Source: Alphaproteobacteria bacterium
GTDB lineage: Bacteria; Pseudomonadota; Alphaproteobacteria; JAAEOK01
Reading direction: 5' to 3'
Assembly (NCBI GenBank): GCA_024244705.1
Contig: JAAEOK010000033.1
Coordinates: 146,534-210,533 of the forward strand
Length of the DNA: 64,000 bases
Positions 7,911-15,416 of the stretch are shown in pieces. Every line of letters starts with the position of its first letter. Within the stretch, counting starts at the first letter, position 1. Both the position numbers and the translations under genes were made by a program. The notes below the pieces were generated by a model. It was not told the origin of the DNA. It made no database searches and worked only from the letters and a program-made list of their open reading frames with translations.

Positions 7911-9413
7911 ATGAACGTGGCGGCCAAGAAATCGACGTCGAAGAAGCCTGCAAAATCCGCTGCCCGGCCGCGGTCACGGCGCAAGAAACTCAACGGCATT
8001 TCCGATATCCGGCGCTATTTCCACCGCAACGAAACGCCGATCTATTTCATCAGCGCGACCAACTTCAACCTGCTCGGCATGGATGAATGGTGCCGCAATT
8101 TCAAATACGTCAACTACCTGGATTGTTACGACGGCCGCCACCCCAACACGTTCGTTCCCAGCGAGGCGCCGCACCAGGAGTTCGAGAGCATCGAGGACAT
8201 CAACAACTACATGCTCCAGCACAAGGAAGTGTTGGATTACATCAAGGCCGGGGGGCGCAACCCGAAGGCGGCGTTCCTGATGTTCGACCAGAAGACCGAG
8301 CAGTTGGCGCGCCGCGCCGGCATGCAGGTGTGGTTCCCCAAGGCCAAGCTGCGCAACCGGGTCGACGACAAGATCGAGACCGTGCGCATCGGCGACCGGG
8401 CCGGCGTGCCGAGCGTCCCCAACATCCTGGCCAAAGTCGAGGACTACGCGGACCTGCGCGCCAAGGCCAAGAAGCTCGGCGAAGATCTCGTCATCCAGTC
8501 CGCTTACGGCGATTCGGGCCACACCACCTTCTTCATTTCCAACGAAGGCGATTGGAAGCGCCACGCCGACGAAATCGTCACCGCCGGCGAGGTCAAGATC
8601 ATGAAGCGCATCCGCTGCCGTGGGTCGGCGATCGAGGCCTGCACGACGAAAAAGGGCACCATCGTCGGGCCGCTGATGACCGAGCTGGTTGGGTTCCGCG
8701 AGTTGACGCCCTACAAGGGCGGCTGGTGCGGCAACGAAATCTTCGCCGAGGCGTTCACCCCGCAAATCCGTCAGACGGCGCGCGACCTGACCTTCAAGTT
8801 CGGCGAAGAACTGCGCAAGACCGGCTATCGCGGCTATTTCGAGCTCGACTTCCTGATCGACCAGGACACCGGCGACATCTGGCTTGGCGAGCTCAACCCG
8901 CGGGTCACCGGCGCCAGCTCGATGACCAATCACGCCGCCTTCGCCCACGCCGACGCGCCGCTGTTCCTGTTCCACCTGTTGGAATTCTCGGGCATCGATT
9001 TCGAGCTCGACATCGATGCGGTCAACGGGCGCTGGGCCGACGCCGAAAACATCGACAGCTGGAGCCAGGCGGTGATCAAGCACACCGATGATTCGGTCGA
9101 CATCCTGACCGCCGCGCCGCAATCGGGCATCTACCACATGAACCCGGACGGCTCGGTCGAGTTTGCACGCTTCGACTATCACCGGCGCGCGGTGGCGAGC
9201 GAGAACGAGGCCTTCTTCCTGCGCATTTCCGACGTCGGCGACTACCGCTACGAAGGCGCCGATCTCGGTATCCTGATCACGCGTGGCCGGCTGATGACCA
9301 AGAATTTCCGCCTCAACGACCGGGCGCGCAAGTGGATCAAGGGATTCCGCGATAAGTTCGCCGGCAAGTCGCTGACCCCGCGGCTCGAACCCGGCGCATT
9401 CAAGATTCTCTAG
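7911..9413 (+). CDS. ATP-grasp ligase (biotin-carboxylase-like, no biotin domain)
   Basis: This 500-aa protein has a Lys/Arg/Ala-rich first 30 residues and then an ATP-grasp fold: glycine-rich loop VIQSAYGDSGHTTFFI (about 190-205) and the metal/ATP residues Glu311 (FELDFLID) and Glu327/Asn329 (GELNPRVTGA). Databases often label such proteins biotin carboxylase, but there is no BCCP or carboxyltransferase partner here. The fold more generally joins a carboxylate, via acyl phosphate, to an amine. AAGGGAG abuts the ATG at 7911, so a GTG at 7917 with normal spacing may be the true start. It lies between the decarboxylase and a C45 amidase/acyltransferase, which suggests it ligates or activates a product of the pathway. 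Confidence 0.8.
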   Translation: MNVAAKKSTSKKPAKSAARPRSRRKKLNGISDIRRYFHRNETPIYFISATNFNLLGMDEWCRNFKYVNYLDCYDGRHPNTFVPSEAPHQEFESIEDINNYMLQHKEVLDYIKAGGRNPKAAFLMFDQKTEQLARRAGMQVWFPKAKLRNRVDDKIETVRIGDRAGVPSVPNILAKVEDYADLRAKAKKLGEDLVIQSAYGDSGHTTFFISNEGDWKRHADEIVTAGEVKIMKRIRCRGSAIEACTTKKGTIVGPLMTELVGFRELTPYKGGWCGNEIFAEAFTPQIRQTARDLTFKFGEELRKTGYRGYFELDFLIDQDTGDIWLGELNPRVTGASSMTNHAAFAHADAPLFLFHLLEFSGIDFELDIDAVNGRWADAENIDSWSQAVIKHTDDSVDILTAAPQSGIYHMNPDGSVEFARFDYHRRAVASENEAFFLRISDVGDYRYEGADLGILITRGRLMTKNFRLNDRARKWIKGFRDKFAGKSLTPRLEPGAFKIL

Positions 9414-9426
9414 AACCGGTGCGTGC

Positions 9427-10425
9427 ATGGACTTCACCTTTCAGTCGATCGACGAGGATCTGCCCGGGCCGAAATGGCGCGCCCTGTTCGACCGGCTGTG
9501 GCCGGCCTATCGGGAATGGTTCCTGGCCGAGGGCATCGAGCAGCGGGCGACCTATGTCGAAAGCCGCGACCAGATCGAACGGCACATGCCGCGGCTGACG
9601 CCGACCTACGACCGGCTGGTCGAACTCGCCGGCGGCCAGGACCTGGTCGCGCGGTTCCTCTCGCTTTACAACCCGCCCGGCTACATCGCCGGCTGTTCCC
9701 AGGTCGTGTGGCCGGGAGACGAGCCGGTGCTGATCCGCAACTACGATTATGCGCCGGGCGCGACCGACGGTGTGATCCTGCATTCGTCGTGGAACGGCAT
9801 GCGCGCGATCGCCATGGTCGATTCGCTGATCGGCGCCCTCGACGGGGTCAACGAGGCCGGTCTGGCGGTGAGCCTGACTTTCGGCGGGCGCCGCGTGCGG
9901 GGCGACGGTTTCGGCGTGCCGATCATCGTCCGCTACCTGCTCGAGTTCTGCGAGACAACCGCCGAGGCGGCCGAGGTGTTGGCGCGGGTGCCATCGTTCA
10001 TGGCCCACAACGTGACCGTTGTCGACCGCGGCGGCAAATTCGTCACCGCCTTTCTGTCGCCCGACCGGCCGGCCGTGGTGCGCCAGATCCCGATCGCCAC
10101 CAACCACCAGGGCGAGGTCGAGTGGCACAACCATGCCCGCGCCACGGCGACGCTGGAACGGGAGAATTTCCTCTCCTTCCGCCTCTCCGACCCGGCGATG
10201 ACCGCGCCCCGGCTGGCCGACGCCTTTCTCCGGCCGCCGCTCTATACCCGCGCCTATGCCCAGGGCTATGGCACCATCTATACGGCGGTCTATTACCCGC
10301 GCCGGGGACTGGCCGAATACCGCTGGCCGGGTGTCACGTGGCGGCTGTCGTTCGACGATTTCAAGGATGCCAGCCACGACATCACCTTTGCCCCGGCCGA
10401 GAGCGTGATCCCGCTGCGGCGGTGA
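9427..10425 (+). CDS. C45-family autoproteolytic acyltransferase/hydrolase
   Basis: This 332-aa protein resembles the Ntn-hydrolase family of acyl-CoA:6-aminopenicillanate acyltransferase. GYIAGCSQVV places Cys90 as the nucleophile that is normally freed by self-cleavage of the preceding Gly-Cys bond. The conserved RNYDY follows at about 103-107 and NEAGLAVSLTFGG and VPIIVRYLLE further on. The mature enzyme would thus have an 89-residue small chain and a 243-residue large chain. These enzymes make or break amides at peptide or amino groups. It begins 13 nt after the ATP-grasp stop, so translational coupling is likely. Confidence 0.85.
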   Translation: MDFTFQSIDEDLPGPKWRALFDRLWPAYREWFLAEGIEQRATYVESRDQIERHMPRLTPTYDRLVELAGGQDLVARFLSLYNPPGYIAGCSQVVWPGDEPVLIRNYDYAPGATDGVILHSSWNGMRAIAMVDSLIGALDGVNEAGLAVSLTFGGRRVRGDGFGVPIIVRYLLEFCETTAEAAEVLARVPSFMAHNVTVVDRGGKFVTAFLSPDRPAVVRQIPIATNHQGEVEWHNHARATATLERENFLSFRLSDPAMTAPRLADAFLRPPLYTRAYAQGYGTIYTAVYYPRRGLAEYRWPGVTWRLSFDDFKDASHDITFAPAESVIPLRR

Positions 10426-10481
10426 CGGAGTCGGACGCCGCGGTGCCGGTAGCGAGCGCCCGTCGAACCAAAGGGAAAACA

Positions 10482-10802
10482 ATGACCGAGAACCGATTTC
10501 AGAGGAGCCGCTTCGATGCGCAACTGGTCGCGCGGGCCCGTAAGGACCCGGACTTTCGCCGTCGCCTCGTCGCCGATCCACGCGGCGTCTATGGCGAGGC
10601 ACTGAAGTCTGCAATGCCGGGCCATGACATCCCCGAAGGGGTCGAAATCAGGATCGCGGAAGAGGCCGAGAACGTCTTCTATGTTGTCCTGCCGTGTATT
10701 CCGCCCTCGATGCATCTGAGCGACGACGCGCTCGACCGGGTCGCCCGGCATGAACAGACCCATCGCGATCCCTGCTGGCGTTTGGGCGACGCACCCGAAT
10801 AG
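10482..10802 (+). CDS. NHLP-like small protein (nitrile-hydratase-like leader)
   Basis: This 106-aa protein begins after AAAGGGAAAACA. Residues 13-72 follow the nitrile-hydratase-like leader pattern: LVARARKDPDFRRRLVADPR, then PEGVEIRIAEEAENVFYVVL and Pro71. In known NHLP systems this part guides modification enzymes and is later removed. Here it is followed by 34 residues (CIPPSMHL to WRLGDAPE) with two Cys and several His, and no clear GG or AG cleavage site. It is the last gene of the operon. It could be a precursor peptide, a carrier protein or a degenerate hydratase fragment. The first two fit the enzymes upstream better. Confidence 0.7.
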   Translation: MTENRFQRSRFDAQLVARARKDPDFRRRLVADPRGVYGEALKSAMPGHDIPEGVEIRIAEEAENVFYVVLPCIPPSMHLSDDALDRVARHEQTHRDPCWRLGDAPE

Positions 10803-10814
10803 ACGCCGTCGCGC

Positions 10815-10845
10815 GGTGGCGGTGACGGCGAATCGCCGCGCCACC
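10815..10845. terminator. hairpin between convergent genes
   Basis: GGTGGCG (10815-10821) pairs with CGCCACC (10839-10845) in the 63-bp gap between the NHLP-like gene and the convergent methyltransferase gene. There is no T run on either side, so it may be a weak or factor-dependent terminator. Confidence 0.35.
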
Positions 10846-10865
10846 TAAATGACGCGAGGCGAATA

Positions 10866-11600
10866 TCAGCCGGATCGCTTCCGCGCGGTGAACGCCAGCC
10901 GGCGCGGCGGCAGGATGGCGGCGCCGTAGGACGGTGCGCTCGAGACCGCGAACCCGAGTTCGCCGAGACCGGCTTCGACCGCCGCCGCTTTGTAGATGAC
11001 TTGCACGTGGCGCTCCTCGGAACGGCGGTAGCCGCCGTCGACCTCGCGAAAGGCAACGATGTCGCGGGTCAATCGCCGCCGCGCGGCGTCTTCCGCGACC
11101 GCGACCAGAACCGCCCAATCGTCCCCGGCGCGCCAGTGTCGCCCGCCGAGCGGCTCACCGTGCTCGGCCACGATGACATCGAACAGGAGCAGCCCGCCCG
11201 GTTTCAATGCCCCATGGATGGTGCCGAAGAGGAGGTCGAGCGGCGGCGCCACGGCGCCGTCGCCGGCGGCGTAGCAGAACACCTCGCCGAGCGCGGTAAC
11301 GGCATCGCAGGGCGGTAAGTCGAAGTCATCGATCGACGCGACATGGAGCTCGGCCTCGGGAACCCGCGCCCGCGCGCGTTCGATAAAGGCCGGCGAACGA
11401 TCGACCCCGATGGCCTCGTACCCGGAATCGACGAGCGCCCGCAGCCAGCGTCCCGGGCCGCAGCCGAGATCCACCACCCGGCCGGCGGCGATACCGGCAT
11501 CGCGCAACGCGCGCAACAACCCGGGCGCGGCGCGGTCGGCGAAATCGCCATAGCCGACATCGTGGATATAGGCGAGGTCTTCGGCATAAAACGCGGTCAC
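10866..11600 (-). CDS. class I SAM-dependent methyltransferase
   Basis: This 244-aa protein has the Rossmann motif I VVDLGCGPGRWLRAL, motif II acid GVDRSP, and the post-I CDAVTALGEVFCY, all typical of Methyltransf_25/31 proteins. It starts with GTG at 11600, and GTGA overlaps the stop of the upstream gene, so the two are translationally coupled. The substrate is unknown. The partner is an exported protein, which gives no direct hint. Confidence 0.8.
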   Translation of the reverse strand: MTAFYAEDLAYIHDVGYGDFADRAAPGLLRALRDAGIAAGRVVDLGCGPGRWLRALVDSGYEAIGVDRSPAFIERARARVPEAELHVASIDDFDLPPCDAVTALGEVFCYAAGDGAVAPPLDLLFGTIHGALKPGGLLLFDVIVAEHGEPLGGRHWRAGDDWAVLVAVAEDAARRRLTRDIVAFREVDGGYRRSEERHVQVIYKAAAVEAGLGELGFAVSSAPSYGAAILPPRRLAFTARKRSG

Positions 11601-12355
11601 TGGGCGCCGTTGAGGAGCGCCGCGAGCCGCGCCAATTCCGCCTCGCTGGTGCGGCGAAGGGCTTCGATCGCGATGCCGAGACCGGTTCCCTCCCGGGCAT
11701 AGAAAACGGCCGCCGTGTAGCGCGGAGCGAAGTCGCGAATCGGCGCCGGCACCAGCCCTTCGATCTCGCGAATGGCATCGCCGGCGATGCGGTCGGCGAC
11801 CGGCTGCAACAGGCCCGGGTTGCTGAGGATCTGGCGCAACGGCGATTTGGCGGTGACCGAGACCACCTTGACCGTAACCACGATCCGGCCGTCGCGGGTA
11901 CCGGGCACGATGTCGACGACGATGGTGCCGGTCTCGTCGAATAAACGGGTGCGGATTTTCTTCTTGTTCTGACCGATGCAAAGCGCGCGCGCATAGGTCA
12001 GCGTCGTGCTCAGCCGCGCCGCCGGCGGCGCCGGCGTCAGCGAGGCGGCCTCGACCCGGACGCGGTCGCCGCAGGGGTTGTCGCGGTCGAGCCGGGCACG
12101 AAGCAAGTCCTGCACCCGTTGTTGCACGGGCCGCAAATCGGCATCGAGGAAAACACGGGCCTCGACCGCGGCGCCGGTCCCGGTGGCATCGATGCGGCCG
12201 GCGACGGCAACCGGGATGCGGGCGGTGTCGACTTGCGTCTCGACCATCCGCGGCGGAATGGGGATCTCGGCGGCACCGGCGCTTGCGGTCGCCACGGCGA
12301 GTGTGAGGATCCCTGCCGCGACCGGCCATTTTCGCCAAAGACGGGCGATCTTCAT
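11597..12355 (-). CDS. periplasmic protein of unknown function
   Basis: This 252-aa protein starts at 12355 after GGGGGAG. It has a signal peptide (MKIARLWRKWPVAAGILTLA, cleavage near ASAGAAE). The mature part contains two Cys (NPCGDRV and ALCIGQN), alternating beta-like segments (GTIVVDIVPGTRDGRIVVTV) and a helical C-terminus. I do not recognise a family. The stop overlaps the methyltransferase start by 4 bp. Confidence 0.75.
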   Translation of the reverse strand: MKIARLWRKWPVAAGILTLAVATASAGAAEIPIPPRMVETQVDTARIPVAVAGRIDATGTGAAVEARVFLDADLRPVQQRVQDLLRARLDRDNPCGDRVRVEAASLTPAPPAARLSTTLTYARALCIGQNKKKIRTRLFDETGTIVVDIVPGTRDGRIVVTVKVVSVTAKSPLRQILSNPGLLQPVADRIAGDAIREIEGLVPAPIRDFAPRYTAAVFYAREGTGLGIAIEALRRTSEAELARLAALLNGAQ

Positions 12356-12447
12356 TCGCGCTCCCCCGCGGCCTGAAATCGGTCGAATGGACAGGGTGCA
12401 CCGCGATTGGGACAGCAATGGGGCGGCCGCAGGTGCCGGCATCCGGC

Positions 12448-13140
12448 TCAGCGGTCGAGCCACGACGCCAAGGCCGCGCTCACCCGATCGGGCTTTTCGA
12501 GCGGGGTGAAATGGCCGGCGCCGGCGACGATCGTCAGCGTCGCGCCGGGGATGGCGGCGGCGAACGCGCGGTGGAGGGCAACCGGCGTGCGCTGGTCGAG
12601 GGCGCCGCAGATCACCGCGGCCGGGCAGGCGATCATCGGCGGCAGGTCCGAATGATCGGGAGCGCTCATAAGCGCCGTGATCTCACCGATCGCGGCGTCG
12701 GCGCCCTGGTCGCGGGCCATCGCCACGAAGGTCGCCCGCAGCGCGGTATCGTCGATGCGCGCGGGCGCGACGTAGAGCGGATAGGCGTGCTCGATATAGG
12801 CCTCGAACTCGCCGGCGCGGATCCCCGCTATGGCGTCTCCGAGATGCTTCGCGACCGGCGCGGGCAAGGCATGGGTGGTCGTGCTGAGGAGGGCGAGCCG
12901 CGAAACCCGGCCGGGCCCCTGTTTCATGATTTCGAGCGCGACGTAACCGCCCATGGAGAAACCGGCCACGGCGAAGCGGGGCGGGGCCGCGGCGAGCACC
13001 GCATCGGCCATCGCGGTAATCGAGTGGTAGGGTGAGAGGTCGGGCACGGCGCAGCGCGCCTTGCCGCTGAGCGCCTCGATCTGCGCGGCGAAGAGACGGG
13101 CGTCGCAGAGCAGACCGGGGAGGAGAACGAGGTCTTGCAT
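12448..13140 (-). CDS. alpha/beta hydrolase, 5' end at an insertion boundary
   Basis: This 230-aa alpha/beta-hydrolase has the nucleophile elbow GFSMGGY (Ser62), the acid in GALDQRTP and the histidine in GAGHFTPLEKP, and resembles small carboxylesterases. Its first 14 codons are the 42-bp sequence repeated at 15288-15329. The DNA now upstream belongs to the AT-rich element and shows no ribosome site; an extra in-frame ATG lies at 13143. Upstream of the distant repeat copy is what appears to be the original leader, with TAGGG about 10 nt before the ATG. Expression may therefore be altered. Confidence 0.85.
   Translation of the reverse strand: MQDLVLLPGLLCDARLFAAQIEALSGKARCAVPDLSPYHSITAMADAVLAAAPPRFAVAGFSMGGYVALEIMKQGPGRVSRLALLSTTTHALPAPVAKHLGDAIAGIRAGEFEAYIEHAYPLYVAPARIDDTALRATFVAMARDQGADAAIGEITALMSAPDHSDLPPMIACPAAVICGALDQRTPVALHRAFAAAIPGATLTIVAGAGHFTPLEKPDRVSAALASWLDR
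13099..13140 (+). repeat. 42-bp direct repeat, left copy (attachment-like)
   Basis: A 42-bp sequence, identical to 15288-15329, forms the start of the alpha/beta hydrolase gene. It begins GGCGTCGCAGAGCAGACC and ends GAGGTCTTGCAT. The flanks diverge at once on both sides, as expected for a recombination core rather than an old duplication. Confidence 0.95.
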
Positions 13141-13422
13141 CATTAAAGAATTCAGAATCTCTCACTCAAAATCGAAATTGGGCCGGCGCGCATCGCCACG
13201 AAATTGTGTTGCCTTAATATTATCTTTTAAAAGGCAATGGGGGTTGCCTTGTTCCAAATGCCAAAAGTTACGATCTGAAGCAATATCATCGGTAGTCTTA
13301 AATCTACTAGAATTTATCTCTTTCAAATCGCTTCAAAATTTGATTCAATACCTTGGGTTCGGCGGTCCAGGACGTTTTCGATTTCTAGCTGAGTCAAAAG
13401 AGTTGTTGATTTGTAAATTGGT
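13141..13422 (+). ncRNA. leader of the deaminase gene, possible regulatory RNA
   Basis: These 282 bp have no credible ORF. They contain TTGCCTT (13209-13215), AAAAGGCAA (13229-13237) and TTGCCTT (13244-13250). The middle segment can pair with either neighbour, giving two mutually exclusive hairpins. In the known AvcID defence systems a small RNA (AvcI) encoded just upstream of avcD inhibits the deaminase. Position and structure here fit that role, but transcription is not shown. Confidence 0.4.
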
Positions 13423-14991
13423 ATGGCCGCACCGAATCTCCTACCAGATAGACCGGAAGTTTTCTTGGCACTCGTTGGAGCGGTCGGTACAGACCTCAAC
13501 CTAATAGTTCAGGTCCTGACCGAAGAGTTACGTAACACGGGTTACAACCCTAGCGAGATTCGTCTAAGCAAATTGATTTCGGAATGCTATGCATTTAGGT
13601 CGCTAAAAGCTAAACAGACCGGCGCAGAAAACAAGCGAATTGACGCTCATATGAATGCGGGCAACAGTCTGCGAAAAAGGATGGATGATGGTAGCGCGGT
13701 CTCCTTACTAACCGTCCGCGAAATCAGGCAAATACGCGAGAATCTCACAGGAAAACCTAACGAAGCGATAGCGCAGAAGGCGTATATACTTAATTCGCTT
13801 AAACATCCTGATGAAATTAAGATTCTACGTAAGATCTATGGACCGTTCATTTTTGTAATCTCGGCATATGCTCCACGAGAAGAGCGGATCGATCGACTTT
13901 CCAAACTCATCGCAAAATCTGTTCATTCAAGTGATAAGCATAAATTTCGGAACGACTCCGAATCTTTAGTCGAAAAGGATGCAAAAGAAATTGCGAATCC
14001 TCTCGGCCAAAACGTCCGAGATACATTTCCAGCGGCTGATTTTTTTGTAAGAATGGGCCTAAAGGAAGAGATAAGAAAACAAATAAAACGATTTATTTCT
14101 CTATTATTTAGGCAACCGTATATTACACCAAACATCGATGAATACGGAATGTTCTTGGCACATACGGCATCCTTGCGGTCGGCTGACCTTTCGCGACAAG
14201 TAGGTTCAGTGATTCTAACTGAACGCGGTGAAGTTCTGGCAACTGGCTGTAACGAAGTGCCTAAGGCAGGCGGGGGCGCGATTTGGGAAGGCACATCAAA
14301 TTTCGAAAAAAGGGACTACCGAGACTTTAGATTGGGATACGACTCGAGCTCTCGTGTCAAAGAAGAGCTAATTGCGGAAATATTTAATGAAATAAAACCG
14401 TGGCTCTCGGATAGATACCGGACAAAAACGCCCAAAGCGCTTGTAAATCTCGCTTTATATGATGGAATTGATGATCAAAGCCCCCCTCTAAAAAATGCAC
14501 GCGTGGCCAACATCCTAGAATTTGGCAGGATGGTTCACGCGGAGATGTATGCATTAACGGAGGCAGCTCGGTTAGGCAATTCCGTCAAATCTGCGCACCT
14601 ATATAGCACTACTTTTCCGTGTCATATGTGTGCCCGCCACATCATTTCGTCGGGATTAGCTAGGGTTGTCTATATTGAGCCCTATCCAAAGAGTTTGGCA
14701 AAAGAGCTTTATAATAAGAGCATTAATGTGGATGGGGATATGGCTGATGACGATGCTGTGATTTTTGAACCATTTATGGGGATTTCGCCGCGACGGTACG
14801 GCGAATTTTTTGCTATGAGAGATAGAAAAGACGAAAAGGGAAATGCCCTAGACTGGAACCCTGCAAAATCAAAACCAATAATATCAGAAAATTTCGTAAC
14901 ATACCTTGATGCTGAAACAGCAATTTCGGCGTATTTGGATGACAAAAGGATTGAATTTGGGTTGGTTCGACCTACTAGACGAAAAAGCTGA
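13423..14991 (+). CDS. anti-phage dCTP/dCMP deaminase (AvcD/DCD type)
   Basis: This 522-aa protein combines an N-terminal nucleotide-kinase-like region (LALVGAVGTDL, residues 16-25) with a C-terminal cytidine/deoxycytidylate deaminase domain: zinc and proton-shuttle motif His372-Ala-Glu374 and Cys400/Cys403 (TTFPCHMCARH). This two-part design and length match AvcD/DCD defence proteins, which deplete dCTP or dCMP during phage infection. The frame opens only after a TAA at 13414, so ATG 13423 is the start; no clear ribosome site precedes it. Codon use is AT-rich, unlike all neighbours, consistent with recent transfer. Confidence 0.9.
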   Translation: MAAPNLLPDRPEVFLALVGAVGTDLNLIVQVLTEELRNTGYNPSEIRLSKLISECYAFRSLKAKQTGAENKRIDAHMNAGNSLRKRMDDGSAVSLLTVREIRQIRENLTGKPNEAIAQKAYILNSLKHPDEIKILRKIYGPFIFVISAYAPREERIDRLSKLIAKSVHSSDKHKFRNDSESLVEKDAKEIANPLGQNVRDTFPAADFFVRMGLKEEIRKQIKRFISLLFRQPYITPNIDEYGMFLAHTASLRSADLSRQVGSVILTERGEVLATGCNEVPKAGGGAIWEGTSNFEKRDYRDFRLGYDSSSRVKEELIAEIFNEIKPWLSDRYRTKTPKALVNLALYDGIDDQSPPLKNARVANILEFGRMVHAEMYALTEAARLGNSVKSAHLYSTTFPCHMCARHIISSGLARVVYIEPYPKSLAKELYNKSINVDGDMADDDAVIFEPFMGISPRRYGEFFAMRDRKDEKGNALDWNPAKSKPIISENFVTYLDAETAISAYLDDKRIEFGLVRPTRRKS

Positions 14992-15007
14992 AAGGGAGAT
15001 CACAACG

Positions 15008-15181
15008 ATGGGTGAAAAAGTAAGCTTGGCTCGTCAATTGGCAGCTGCGACCAAAGAAACACAGTCTTGGAGTCAATGGAAACGAGATGCATTTCGAAAT
15101 GAAATTGCACATTCCATTGGATCGAAGAGTGAAAACTCTGGAAACAGTCGTCCGGCGCAAAGTTCCAAAAAGAAATCGTAG
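15008..15181 (+). CDS. 57-aa ORF after the deaminase
   Basis: The start at 15008 is 16 nt after the deaminase stop and has GGGAG at 14994-14998, a better ribosome site than the deaminase itself. The product begins MGEKVSLARQLAAATKETQS, is hydrophilic and helical, and ends in a Ser/Lys-rich tail (SSKKKS). No family recognised. It shares the AT-rich composition of the element and may be a partner or regulator of the deaminase. Confidence 0.6.
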   Translation: MGEKVSLARQLAAATKETQSWSQWKRDAFRNEIAHSIGSKSENSGNSRPAQSSKKKS

Positions 15182-15287
15182 AGACGCTCGCTCACCGTCA
15201 CGTCGTTTTGACGCCGTCGGTCCCGTGTGAAAATCGCGGAAGCTTTTCTGGCGACAAAATTCCCAACCTCGATTGTGCCGAATGATC
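15182..15287. other. non-coding right end of the defence element
   Basis: No gene, clear hairpin or integrase site pattern is visible in these 106 bp between the 57-aa ORF and the right 42-bp repeat. The sequence is intermediate in composition. Confidence 0.5.
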
Positions 15288-15329
15288 GGCGTCGCAGAGC
15301 AGACCGGGGAGGAGAACGAGGTCTTGCAT
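15288..15329 (+). repeat. 42-bp direct repeat, right copy
   Basis: This is identical to 13099-13140. Read on the minus strand it encodes MQDLVLLPGLLCDA, the first 14 residues of the hydrolase, then runs out of homology. Its minus-strand upstream side (15330 on) is GC-rich host DNA and probably the former promoter and leader of the hydrolase gene. Confidence 0.95.
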
Positions 15330-15416
15330 GCGGCCGGACCCTAGAGATGTCGTTTGATCAGAGGACCCGTCGACCGCGCAGCTCGCCGCCGCGCTACATC
15401 GGACCCGAACACCGCC

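Larger units (their letters stand above)
13141..15329. mobile_element. 2.2-kb AT-rich defence element between direct repeats
   Basis: Between the two copies of the 42-bp repeat lie 2.15 kb whose base composition is plainly far more AT-rich than the rest of the window. It holds an AvcD-type deaminase, a 57-aa ORF and a structured leader, and no integrase or transposase. The repeat is the 5' end of the host hydrolase gene. The arrangement looks like site-specific integration with a duplicated core that keeps the host reading frame intact. Mobilisation would have to be supplied in trans, or an integrase has been lost. Confidence 0.75.

Noticed and set aside
7911-9413. Genuine biotin carboxylase subunit of an acyl-CoA carboxylase
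   Set aside because: No biotin carrier or carboxyltransferase gene is nearby, and the operon partners act on amines and amides.
10866-12401. 511-aa reading of the methyltransferase frame with long N-terminal extension
   Set aside because: The first ~260 residues are an out-of-frame reading of the periplasmic protein gene; the true start is the GTG at 11600 overlapping that gene's stop.
13099-15329. The 42-bp repeats as an ordinary local duplication
   Set aside because: They are identical, end abruptly on both sides and exactly bracket a segment of foreign composition, which fits integration better.
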